Origin: CAVSKL01 sp963728475 [NCBI: Candidatus Eiseniibacteriota bacterium]
GTDB taxonomy: Bacteria > Eisenbacteria > RBG-16-71-46 > JABDJR01
Direction: 5' to 3'
Length of the DNA stretch: 64,000 nt
NCBI GenBank assembly: GCA_963728475.1
Contig: CAVSKL010000002.1
Location: 62,001-126,000 of the forward strand
Both the position numbers and the translations under genes were made by a program. The notes beneath the pieces are model-generated. The model searched no databases. It had not been told where the DNA came from and saw only the letters and a list, made by a program, of their open reading frames with translations. Below are positions 1 to 7,951 of the stretch, piece after piece (the stretch's first letter is position 1; every line of letters begins with the position of its first letter).

Positions 1-154
1 GGGGCGCCGTCCCGGTCGCGGCTCGGCGCCGCGGCCCGTCCGGCTGGGTTCAGTCGGGGTCGGCGTCCCGGTTCGCGCGCCCGGCCGGTGCCGGCAGGCG
101 GTGAAGACCGGGCGCCGGCGCATCCCGGCCCGGGGATAGGCGGCCCCGGTCCCT

Positions 155-1609
155 CTACGACGCCGGGGTGAGCTCGCGAGGCTCGCGCGGCGCTCCCAGC
201 AGCGCCCGCGTCCGTCGGGCGCCCTTCTCGTGGAGGGTGGCGTGGCAACCGGAGCAGAGCGTGACCAGGTTCTCCGCAACGTTCTTCCCGCCCGACTCGC
301 GCGGGATGAGGTGGTGCACTTCCAGGAAGCGCGCGCTCCCGCAACCGGGCACCCGGCAACGATGGCCGTCCCGTTCCAGCACCCGGCGGCGCAGCGCGGG
401 CGGGATCACCGCGCGGTTCCGCTGGCCGGAGCGGTGCACCCGCGCATCGCAAAGCACCGCCTCCATCCGGGCCGGGCTCAAGGGCCGGTCCTCGCGCCCG
501 GCCACCACGCGGCCGCGCCCGCAATCGGGACACTGCCGCACCACGACCTGGTAGACGGGGTGCCGCCCGGCCGATCGCGAACCCGGGTCTCGCGCTGCCG
601 CGGTGGACGCTACCCGGGTATCCGGCTCTGGCCCGGAGGTCCGGTCCGTGGAGGTCCGTTCCCCCGGCCCCGAACCCGGGTCTCGCGCTGCCGCGGTGGA
701 CGCTCCCCGGGTGTCCGGCTCCGGCCCCACGCCGGCGCCGGCAGCCTGACCGGTCGTCCCGCGTGGCCCTTCGGATGCCGCGGCGGAAGCGGCATCCAAC
801 TCCGCACTCGGACCGGCGCCGGGCCGGCCGGCGGCCGCCTTCGGGCCTTCAGCGCGAGAAGCGCGCGCCGGCCGGGGGCTCTCCTCGGCGGCCAGAACTT
901 CCAGGGCAGCCACGATCATCTCCTCGCGGCTCGCGCGGCGGCCGCGCTTGCGAAGCTTCTCCACGAGCGCCTCGTATCGGGCGTAGAGCTCCGGTGGGAA
1001 CCGAAGCGAGATCGAAACCGGGACGTCGAGCGTCTCGTGCGGCGAGACCGCCGAGTCGAACGCCGGGTTCCCGGACGCACCGTTCCCGATCGCGCCCCTG
1101 GCCGCCTCGCCGGTCCGGCCTCCCGCGCCGCCGCCGGCCCGGGGGGATCCGCCGGCCGCCGCCAACAACGACCCCTGCGCGGGATTGCGCCGCCGCCGCG
1201 CCCGGGCCCGGCCGCGCGTCTCCCGGACCTCCCGCTCCAGCTCGCGCCGCGAGACCGTGCGCGCCTTCTCCACCCACCGGCGCTCGGTCTCCGGCGTGGC
1301 CACCGTCGCCACCGCCCGCGCCTTGGTCCAGGGCACCGCCCCGCAAGCCACCGACCGCTGCAGCTCCGGCAACCCTTCCAGGGCCCGGCAGAGCCGCAGG
1401 AACTGCGCGGTGGTCGCCTCGGAGAACCCGAGCCGGCCGGCGGCATAGAGCTGGATGGACGAAAATCCCAGCTTACGGAACAAGCGGCGCCGGTGCAGAT
1501 CGGAGAACCAGAGCACCACGCGCCGCTCCGATCCGCGGTAGTCGCGGACGGCGGCGCGGAGTTCGAGATCGACCTGCTGAGCGGGGAGACCGGGGCGAAA
1601 CTCGGACAT
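155..1609 (-). CDS. HNH endonuclease domain protein
   Basis: Encodes 484 residues. The N-terminal ~150 residues are a helical, charged region of the kind found before HNH domains in DUF222-like proteins. The last ~90 residues hold the nuclease: a CPDCG knuckle, then RDGHRCRVPGC, EVHHLIP and CSGCHATLH, which together give the HNH/zinc-ribbon signature of DNA-nicking enzymes. Between them lies a ~200-residue Gly/Ala/Pro/Arg-rich linker containing a direct duplication of a segment ending in STAAARDPGS. I chose the ATG at 1609 rather than the one at 1654 because GGGAGG sits just upstream of it and a promoter -10 covers the 1654 start. It stands alone. Such proteins are common in high-GC genomes and often multi-copy; target and role are unknown. 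Confidence 0.8.
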   Translation of the reverse strand: MSEFRPGLPAQQVDLELRAAVRDYRGSERRVVLWFSDLHRRRLFRKLGFSSIQLYAAGRLGFSEATTAQFLRLCRALEGLPELQRSVACGAVPWTKARAVATVATPETERRWVEKARTVSRRELEREVRETRGRARARRRRNPAQGSLLAAAGGSPRAGGGAGGRTGEAARGAIGNGASGNPAFDSAVSPHETLDVPVSISLRFPPELYARYEALVEKLRKRGRRASREEMIVAALEVLAAEESPRPARASRAEGPKAAAGRPGAGPSAELDAASAAASEGPRGTTGQAAGAGVGPEPDTRGASTAAARDPGSGPGERTSTDRTSGPEPDTRVASTAAARDPGSRSAGRHPVYQVVVRQCPDCGRGRVVAGREDRPLSPARMEAVLCDARVHRSGQRNRAVIPPALRRRVLERDGHRCRVPGCGSARFLEVHHLIPRESGGKNVAENLVTLCSGCHATLHEKGARRTRALLGAPREPRELTPAS

Positions 1610-1658
1610 GACGATACACCTCCCACGGGCGGGGCGAACGGCTAGACTCATCACATGG

Positions 1659-1686
1659 ATAGTAGCACAAGGGCCGGCGGCGTCAA
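1659..1686 (-). promoter_or_regulatory. Promoter of the HNH gene
   Basis: Reading the minus strand, a TTGACG -35 (1681-1686) and a TACTAT -10 (1659-1664) are 16 bases apart. The -10 is extended (TGC directly before it). It lies about 50 bases upstream of the chosen ATG. Confidence 0.6.
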
Positions 1687-1848
1687 CCCCAAATCATTGC
1701 GAAATAAGCTGGTTGCGTGATATTCGACGCACCTTGGACCGGGCGGTGGGAGCCTGTTCGGTCGATCGGAGACCGGCGGCTCGGTTCTCGACCCGCGCGA
1801 CCGAACCCAAGCGCCGGGAGGCTCGGTGGGCGCCCCCGCGGCACGATC

Positions 1849-1956
1849 AACCAGTAGCGTGGCGCAGTCAAAGCGCGGAGCGATCAACCAGCAACGCGGC
1901 GCAACCAGCCGGCGACGCAGCGAAACCAACCGCCAGCGCGGCGCAACCAGCCGCGT
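1849..1956. repeat. Degenerate ~17-21 bp tandem repeat
   Basis: About five diverged copies begin with AACCA and end in GCG-N-CGC, side by side. No gene covers them. They lie just upstream of a second, longer repeat array in the 1.0 kb gene-free stretch from 1610 to 2631. Function unknown. Confidence 0.55.
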
Positions 1957-2025
1957 GCGGACCTTCTAACACGCGGTGTAGCAACACGATACCCGGGTAC
2001 GCCGAATACAAGCAAATTACCTTGT

Positions 2026-2238
2026 GCGGGTGCCTGTTGCGGGCGCGCCGGACTTGGCCCGGCCTGTTCCGCCTCCCACGGCGGGTGCCTGTTGCGGGCG
2101 CGCCGGACTTGGCCCGGCCTGTTCCGCCTCCCACGGCGGGTGCCTGTTACGGGCGTGCCGGGACTTGGCCCGGCCTGTTCCGCCGCCCGCGGCGGGCGCG
2201 TGTTGCGGGCGCGGCGGGACTTGGCCCGGCGTACTCCT
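2026..2238. repeat. 55/56-bp tandem repeat, 3.8 copies
   Basis: Copies start at 2026, 2081, 2136 and 2192. The first two are identical 55-mers. The third has a one-base insertion (56 bp) and several substitutions, and the fourth is diverged and truncated. Each copy contains the inverted core GGCCCGGCC-like segment and a TGTTGCGGGCG block. The copies abut with no spacers, so this is not CRISPR. Perfect identity of copies 1 and 2 suggests recent expansion. Confidence 0.85.
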
Positions 2239-2480
2239 GAACCTGCGGTGCAGCCAACCGGGCACCGGTCGGCCGGTTCCCGCAGTGCGCCCAGCCGACC
2301 GCTGCCGGGCGGAGCCCGCTGGGGGGACCCGATCGAGCCCCGGCCGGAATCCGCGGTGGCTCCGATTCGCTCGCGGTTGGTGAGAATCCTCGATGGACCC
2401 AACCCGCGCCCCGGAGACCGCGGGGCACCCGGTTTACCGGGAGTCGGCAAGAGTCCGCGATGGGCCCATTCAACCCCCCC

Positions 2481-2631
2481 CGCCACAAACCCCCGCCACA
2501 ACCCCCGCACAACCCCCGCCACGACCCCCGCCACGACCCCCGGCATGACCCCCGCCACAACCCCCGCCACAACCCCCGCCACGACCCCCGCCACAACCCC
2601 ACCCGCACAACCCCACCCGCACCACCCACCC
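2481..2631. repeat. 12-bp minisatellite (G-rich on minus strand)
   Basis: About eleven near-perfect copies of a 12-mer of the form ACCCCCGCCACA/G run up to the stop codon of the M16 gene at 2632. On the minus strand, which is the mRNA-sense strand of that gene, this places many closely spaced GGGGG runs in the 3' untranslated region, a pattern able to form G-quadruplexes. It may slow or stop transcription of the M16 operon; that is inference. Confidence 0.8.
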
Positions 2632-4107
2632 CTACTCCACCTCCGGCTCCGGCAGCGGCCGCACCTCCACCTTGCCCGCACCTCCGAGCGCGTCCTTGAA
2701 CTGCTCCACGTTCCCGATCATGACCGTGATCATCGAATCGAGCGGGAGGAGGCGCGCGGCCAGCCCCTGCACCTGGTCGGGCGTCACCGCCCGGATCCGT
2801 TCCATGTACCCCTGGTAGAAGTCCGCGGACCGCCCGGAAAATTCCAGGTCCATGAGCGCCTCCACCACGTCCTCGGGACTGGAGAAGTCGCGCACGAAGC
2901 CGTTCACCAGCGCGTCCTGAGCCGCCTTGAACTCGCCGGCGGGCACCGGCTCCGCCGCCATCCCGGCCACGATTTTCCGCATGAGCTCCAGCGCCTGAAC
3001 CGTCGACGCGGTCTTGGTCTGGCACTGGACCACGAACGGACCGGGGTCGGTCCGGTCGGTGGGAAGCGAGCTGAACACCGAGTAGGCAAGCCCGGCGCGG
3101 TCCCGGACCTGCTGGAGCAGCCGGCTTGCGAACCCGCCCCCTCCCAGCACGTAGTTCAGCACCTGGGCGGCGTAGAGGTCGGGGCTGGTCATGGTGAGCC
3201 CGGGCTTCCCGAACGCGATCGCGGTCTGGGTCAGGTCGTTCTGATAGAGCACCACCGCCGGCGGCGCCACCTGCTCGGATTCCTCGGGATGGGGGGGGAA
3301 GGCCACCGGCGCGCGCTTCCACCCCGCGAACGCCGCCTCCAGCGCCGCCCGAGCCTCCGCCGGCGTGACGTCGCCGCTCACCGCGATCCAGCAGTTGCCG
3401 GGGACGTAGAACCGGTCGTGGTAGTCGTGGAGATCGGCCGCGGTGATCGCCTGGATCCGGTCCCACTCCGGGTAGCGCCCATAGGGATGGTCGCCGAACA
3501 GGAGCGCCCCGAACTGGCGGGTGACCGCGGAGCGGGGGTTGTCGTTCTGCCGGCGGATCGAGGCCTTGATCTCATCCTTGCGGAAGGCGATCCGGTCCTC
3601 GGGATAGGTGGGCTCCCGCACCATCTCGGACAGGAGCCCCAGCCCCTGCTCCAGATCCTTGCGCAGCACGTTGAGATCCAGATCGCAGGCCTCGTCGCCG
3701 GCGGAGACCTGCACCCGCGCGGCCAGGAAGTCCAGCGCCTCGTCCATGGCCCGGTAGTCGTGGCCCCGGGTCCCACCGGTGCGCATCAGGTTGAGCGCCA
3801 TGTTGGCGAGACCCGCCTTCCCGGCCGGCTCGTAGAAGTCGCCGGCCCGGAACCGGACCAGCACGTTCACGAGCGGAAAGCGGTGGTCGGGATAGACGTA
3901 GAGGACGACGCCGGCGGAGAGCGTGTCCCGGGCCACCTCGCGCCCCACCCGAGGCACCGTCCAGTCCAGGGGCGGGATGGCCAGCTTCTCCACCCGCTTC
4001 TCGCCCAGGGAAACCTTCTCCGGAGGGGCCTGGGCCCGGGCCGGAGAAGCCAGGAAGGAGAGCGCCGCCAGGGCCGGCAACAGGAGCCACGTGCGCGTCG
4101 CCTTCAT
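2632..4107 (-). CDS. Secreted M16-family peptidase-like protein without zinc motif
   Basis: Encodes 491 residues with a clear signal peptide (residues 1-26, ending ASPARAQA). It shows the two M16 half-domains: an N-terminal GVVLYVYPDHRFPLVNVLVRF strand region and a C-terminal region with GGGGFASRLLQQVRDRAGLAYSV, typical of the C half. Where active members carry HxxEH, it reads LANMALNLMRTGGT, so it cannot bind zinc in the normal way. The start ATG overlaps the stop of the upstream active M16 gene by four bases, so the two are translationally coupled. In the family, such pairs work as active plus inactive subunits of one periplasmic heterodimer (as in mitochondrial processing peptidase and paired bacterial M16 proteins). 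Confidence in family is high; substrate unknown. Confidence 0.9.
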   Translation of the reverse strand: MKATRTWLLLPALAALSFLASPARAQAPPEKVSLGEKRVEKLAIPPLDWTVPRVGREVARDTLSAGVVLYVYPDHRFPLVNVLVRFRAGDFYEPAGKAGLANMALNLMRTGGTRGHDYRAMDEALDFLAARVQVSAGDEACDLDLNVLRKDLEQGLGLLSEMVREPTYPEDRIAFRKDEIKASIRRQNDNPRSAVTRQFGALLFGDHPYGRYPEWDRIQAITAADLHDYHDRFYVPGNCWIAVSGDVTPAEARAALEAAFAGWKRAPVAFPPHPEESEQVAPPAVVLYQNDLTQTAIAFGKPGLTMTSPDLYAAQVLNYVLGGGGFASRLLQQVRDRAGLAYSVFSSLPTDRTDPGPFVVQCQTKTASTVQALELMRKIVAGMAAEPVPAGEFKAAQDALVNGFVRDFSSPEDVVEALMDLEFSGRSADFYQGYMERIRAVTPDQVQGLAARLLPLDSMITVMIGNVEQFKDALGGAGKVEVRPLPEPEVE

Positions 4108-5663
4108 CGGGCGTTCTCCTCTCCGGCGGACGGGGGGGTGAGCACCGCCACCGTGCGGTTCTCCGGGGCGAACAGCGTCCCGGCCACCCGCTGGACGTCG
4201 GCGGCGGTGACCGCCATCCGGTCCCGGTCGTGCTTCAGCATGTTCTCCCAGGAACCGGTGATCACCTCGAACACGGCCAGGTTGTAGGCCAGCCGCGACG
4301 GTTGTTCCAGGCTCCGGAGGAAATCGGCCTCGATCTGGTTCCTGGCCTTGGCCAGCTCCTTCTCGCTCACCGGCGCCGCGGCCAGGGTGTCGAGCTGGGC
4401 TTGGAGCGCGCTCTCCAGGGCCGGCATCTTGTCCGGCGACGGCGGGGCGGCGTCGATGGTGAAGAGGCCCGGGTACTTGTCGCCGCGAATCCCCGAGGAC
4501 ACGTAGGAGGCCACCTGCTGGTCCAGGACCAGCGACCGGTAGAGCCGCGACGTCCGCCCCGAGGTCAGGAGGGCGTCGATCACCTCCACCGCCGCGCGGT
4601 CGGCGCCGGTGAGGGCGCCGGTATGGTAGCCCACGGCCAGGCGGGGGGTAGCGTCGAAGGCGACCTCGATCCGGCGCTCCCCTCGCTGGGGGGGCTCCAC
4701 GGTGGTGACCACGTGGGCGGGGCCGGAAGCGGGAATGGGGCCGAAGTACTTCCGGGCCAGTTCCTTCACCCGGTCGGGGTCGATGTTGCCCACCAGCACG
4801 CTGGTCAGATGGTTGGGAGCGTAGTGCTCCTGGAAGTACTCGCGGACCGCGTGCCGCTCCAGCCCCTCCAGGTCGCTCTGCCAGCCGATCGCCGACCACT
4901 GGTAGGGGTGGGCCAGGTAGCCGGTCCCGATGAGCCCGATGTAGAGGGCCCCGTCGGGGTCGGTGTCGTAGGACCGGCGGCGTTCCTCCATCACCACGTC
5001 GCGCTCGGAGTAGAACTCGCGGAACACCGGGTTGGCGATCCGCTCCGACTCGAACAGCGCCCAGACCTCCAGCAGGTTGGGGGGGAAGGTCTCGGTGTAG
5101 ACGGTCTGGTCCTCGCTGGTGAAGGCGTTGAGCCCGCTGAACCCGAGCTTGCTCGTCACCACGTCGAGGTCGTTCTGCACGGTGTAGGCGCGCCCCGCCT
5201 GCTCCAGGGAGTCGGCGGCGGCCCGGAGCGCGGCCAGGGTGTCCGGGGTCACCTCGCGGAGGCCTCGGATTTCCTGTTTGCGAAGCTCGAAATAACGCGC
5301 CATCACCCCGTCGACCTTCTTCATGATCCGGCTCTCGGCGGCGAGGTCGGTGGTGCCGAAGGTGGTGGTCCCCTTGAACATCATGTGCTCGAGGACGTGG
5401 GCGGTGCCGGTGATGCCGGGCACCTCGTCCACCGAGCCCACGTCCACGTAGAGGAACGAGGCCACCACCGGGGTGGTCGGGTCGGGGACGAGCAGGAAGG
5501 TCATCCCGTTGGGCAGCCGGAAGCGCTCGACGTGGATGTTGATGCCGGCCCCGGTCTGGGCGCGGACGGCGGGCGCGGCCGCGGAGATCGCGAGCAGCGC
5601 GGCCAGGGCCGGACCGAGGCCCCGCAGGCGTTTCCGCCCGCGTGGGAAAGTGGAGTGGTTCAT
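4104..5663 (-). CDS. Secreted M16 zinc metallopeptidase (active subunit)
   Basis: Encodes 519 residues with an N-terminal signal peptide (cut near residue 36, after AVRAQ). The inverted zinc motif HVLEH is at residues 89-93, followed by MMFKGT as in processing-peptidase/pitrilysin-type enzymes. The downstream glutamate ligand probably lies in the ERDVVMEERRR segment. The C half contains LLTSGRTSRLYRSLV, typical of the substrate-enclosing domain. It is first in a two-gene operon with the zinc-less M16 partner, overlapping it by four bases. The likely role is degradation of small peptides in the periplasm or at the outer membrane. A promoter is visible 33-61 bases upstream. Confidence 0.93.
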   Translation of the reverse strand: MNHSTFPRGRKRLRGLGPALAALLAISAAAPAVRAQTGAGINIHVERFRLPNGMTFLLVPDPTTPVVASFLYVDVGSVDEVPGITGTAHVLEHMMFKGTTTFGTTDLAAESRIMKKVDGVMARYFELRKQEIRGLREVTPDTLAALRAAADSLEQAGRAYTVQNDLDVVTSKLGFSGLNAFTSEDQTVYTETFPPNLLEVWALFESERIANPVFREFYSERDVVMEERRRSYDTDPDGALYIGLIGTGYLAHPYQWSAIGWQSDLEGLERHAVREYFQEHYAPNHLTSVLVGNIDPDRVKELARKYFGPIPASGPAHVVTTVEPPQRGERRIEVAFDATPRLAVGYHTGALTGADRAAVEVIDALLTSGRTSRLYRSLVLDQQVASYVSSGIRGDKYPGLFTIDAAPPSPDKMPALESALQAQLDTLAAAPVSEKELAKARNQIEADFLRSLEQPSRLAYNLAVFEVITGSWENMLKHDRDRMAVTAADVQRVAGTLFAPENRTVAVLTPPSAGEENAR

Positions 5664-5695
5664 GTCTTTTACCCCCAGGGCGATAAGCCGCGGCG

Positions 5696-5724
5696 ACTAT
5701 CGCAAAGCACGCGGGAGCCGTCAA
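5696..5724 (-). promoter_or_regulatory. Promoter of the M16 peptidase operon
   Basis: On the minus strand, TTGACG (5719-5724) and GATAGT (5696-5701) are 17 bases apart, with TGC directly before the -10. It is back to back with the top6B promoter, so the 272-base gap carries divergent promoters. Confidence 0.6.
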
Positions 5725-5739
5725 CGGCGGCGCTCCGCG

Positions 5740-5769
5740 TTGACAACGCTTCCGCGGCGACCGTACATT
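5740..5769 (+). promoter_or_regulatory. Promoter of the top6B operon
   Basis: A consensus -35 TTGACA (5740-5745) and a -10 TACATT (5764-5769) are 18 bases apart. The predicted leader to the ATG at 5936 is about 160 bases. Confidence 0.65.
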
Positions 5770-5935
5770 GTTCGCTTCGCGGGGGCGCCGGCCCTACCGA
5801 CCCACCCAAGCCGGGCGTTCCGGAGGGGACGCGCGGCAACCGACCCCGACACGAATCCGACCCGTCCGCCGCCGCGATCGCGACTCCCCCCGTGGATCGC
5901 GCTTTTCCGCGTGGGCGGGGGGACGTGGATCGAGG

Positions 5936-7930
5936 ATGATGGCCAGGAAGAAAGAGGCGCCCAAGCAGCGCGCAAGGAAAACCAAGAAGCCGGGCCCGGC
6001 CGGCGGCGCCTCCGGGAAGAAGGCGTCCCCGGGGAAGGCGGTCTCGGGCGCGAAGACCCCCGCGAAGCAGGCGGCCGCCGCCGGGAGGACGGGCTCCGGC
6101 AAGAAGTCCGTCCCCGCCGGGAAGGCGGCCTCCGGGAAGACACGGATGAGCACCACCACCGCACCCGCAAAGGCGCGGCGCCGGCGGAAGCGGGGCGCCG
6201 GCCAGGAAGAGTTCCTGTTCTCCGAGCCGGAAGCCGGGGGAGCGGCCTCCGCGGAGCCGAGCGCGGCCCCGCCGGTCGAGAGCCCCTCCGAATCCCCCCC
6301 GGGGGCCTCGGAGGGGGACGCGGGAGGCGGGAACGGCGCCGGTCACCCCGGGCGCGGGCGAAGGCGGAGGAGCGCGCCCGCCACCGCCGCCTCCATGGCC
6401 AAGAAGCAGCGCGAGATCTCGGTGAGCGAGTTCTTCTCCAAGAACCGGCACTTGCTGGGGTTCGACAATCCGGCCAAGGCGCTGCTCACCACCATCAAGG
6501 AGGCGGTGGACAACTCGCTCGACGCCTGCGAGGAGGCGGGGATCCTTCCCGACATCCGGGTCGAGGTGGAGCAGCTGGCCGAGGACCGGTTCCGGGTGGC
6601 GGTCCAGGACAACGGGCCGGGGATCGTGAAGACCCAGGTGCCGCGGATCTTCGGGCAGCTCCTCTACGGGTCCAAGTTCCACCGGCTCCGCCAGTCGCGC
6701 GGCCAGCAGGGAATCGGGATCTCCGCCGCCGGCATGTACGGGCAGATCACCACCGGGCGGCCGGTGGTGATCCGGAGCCGGGTGGCCAAGGGAAAGCCCG
6801 CCCACCATTTCGAGATCCAGATCGACACCCGCAAAAACTCCCCGGTGGTGAACGTGGACCGGGAGATCGACTGGGAGGGGGTGGACCACGGGACCCGGGT
6901 GGAGATCGAGCTCGAGGCCACCTACCGGAAGGGCTCCCGCTCGGTGGACGCCTACCTGGAGCAGACCGGCCTCGCCAACCCGCACCTGCGCCTGGAATAC
7001 CGGCCCCCCCGGGACGAGCCGGTGGTGTGGGAACGGGCCGCCGAGGAGCTCCCCACCGAACCGCTGGAGATCCAGCCCCATCCCCACGGAATCGAGCTGG
7101 GGATGCTGATGAAGATGCTGGCCGAGACCAAGGCGCGGAGCGTGAAGGCCTTCCTGACCACGGAGTTCTCGCGGGTGAGCCCGCGGGTGGCGGCGGAGAT
7201 CCTGGCCAAGGCGAAGATCCGGGAGAACGCGTCGCCGCGCACCGTGCACCGGAACGCGGTGGAGGGGCTGTTCAAGGCGGTCAACCAGACCAAGCTCATG
7301 GCCCCGCCCACCAACTGTCTCTCGCCGATCGGGGAAGATCTGCTTCTCAAGCAGCTCCGGCAGGAGGTGGAGGCGGCCTTCTATACCGCCAGCACCCGGA
7401 GCCCTGCGGTCTATCGGGGGAACCCGTTCCAGGTGGAGGTGGCGCTGGCCTACGGCGGGAAGCTTCCCGGGGACGAGCCGATCACCCTCTATCGCTACGC
7501 CAACCGGGTGCCGCTCCTCTATCAGCAGGGGGCGTGCGCGGTGACCAAGGCGGTGCTGGGGACCTCGTGGCGGAGCTACCAGGTGCAGCAGTCGAAGGGG
7601 TCGCTTCCCATCGGGCCCATCGTGCTCATGGTGCACATCGCCTCGGTATGGGTGCCGTTCACCAGCGAGTCGAAGGAAGCCATCGCGCACTACCCCGAGA
7701 TCCTGAAGGAGATCAAGCTCGCCATCCAGGAGTGCGGGCGGCGGCTCGCCGTCTACATCCGGCGCGGGCAGCGGGAGCGCGAGGCGGAACGGAAGCGCTC
7801 CTACATCGAGAAGTACATTCCCCACATCGGGATCGCGCTCCGCGAGATCCTCGATCTCTCCGAAGAGCAGGAGGAGAAGATCGTGGTCACGCTCAAGGAC
7901 ACCCTGGAGCGCTCCCGCAAGCAGGACTGA
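5936..7930 (+). CDS. top6B: DNA topoisomerase VI subunit B
   Basis: Encodes 664 residues of the ATP-binding subunit of type IIB topoisomerase. The GHKL ATPase begins near residue 154. The N box is EAVDNSLDAC, the ADP-binding DNGPGI is at about 225-230, and the lid RGQQGIGISAAGMYGQ follows. A helix-two-turn-helix region (SVKAFLTTEFSRVS) and the transducer domain with the switch-lysine segment QQSKGSLPIGP come next. Residues 1-153 are an unusual low-complexity Lys/Ala/Gly-rich basic tail that archaeal enzymes lack; the conserved core could also start at the internal ATG at 6395. Two adjacent ATGs (5936, 5939) are possible starts. The partner subunit A lies at 9783, separated by two kynurenine-type genes. 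Topoisomerase VI is mainly archaeal and plant, and is sporadic in bacteria. Confidence 0.95.
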   Translation: MMARKKEAPKQRARKTKKPGPAGGASGKKASPGKAVSGAKTPAKQAAAAGRTGSGKKSVPAGKAASGKTRMSTTTAPAKARRRRKRGAGQEEFLFSEPEAGGAASAEPSAAPPVESPSESPPGASEGDAGGGNGAGHPGRGRRRRSAPATAASMAKKQREISVSEFFSKNRHLLGFDNPAKALLTTIKEAVDNSLDACEEAGILPDIRVEVEQLAEDRFRVAVQDNGPGIVKTQVPRIFGQLLYGSKFHRLRQSRGQQGIGISAAGMYGQITTGRPVVIRSRVAKGKPAHHFEIQIDTRKNSPVVNVDREIDWEGVDHGTRVEIELEATYRKGSRSVDAYLEQTGLANPHLRLEYRPPRDEPVVWERAAEELPTEPLEIQPHPHGIELGMLMKMLAETKARSVKAFLTTEFSRVSPRVAAEILAKAKIRENASPRTVHRNAVEGLFKAVNQTKLMAPPTNCLSPIGEDLLLKQLRQEVEAAFYTASTRSPAVYRGNPFQVEVALAYGGKLPGDEPITLYRYANRVPLLYQQGACAVTKAVLGTSWRSYQVQQSKGSLPIGPIVLMVHIASVWVPFTSESKEAIAHYPEILKEIKLAIQECGRRLAVYIRRGQREREAERKRSYIEKYIPHIGIALREILDLSEEQEEKIVVTLKDTLERSRKQD

Positions 7931-7951
7931 TCGCGGCCGGAGGATTGGATC

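Noticed and set aside
2026-2238. CRISPR array
   Set aside because: The 55/56-bp copies are contiguous with no spacers, and no cas gene is present in the window.
155-2631. Mobile element made of HNH gene plus repeats
   Set aside because: No terminal inverted repeats, target duplication, transposase or intron structure could be found around them.
2632-4107. Active M16 peptidase
   Set aside because: The HxxEH zinc motif is replaced by LANMALN, so it is treated as the non-catalytic partner.
2092-4287. 731-codon open frame on the plus strand opposite the M16 genes
   Set aside because: It is a shadow of high GC. The opposite strand has signal peptide, M16 domains, ribosome sites and promoter.
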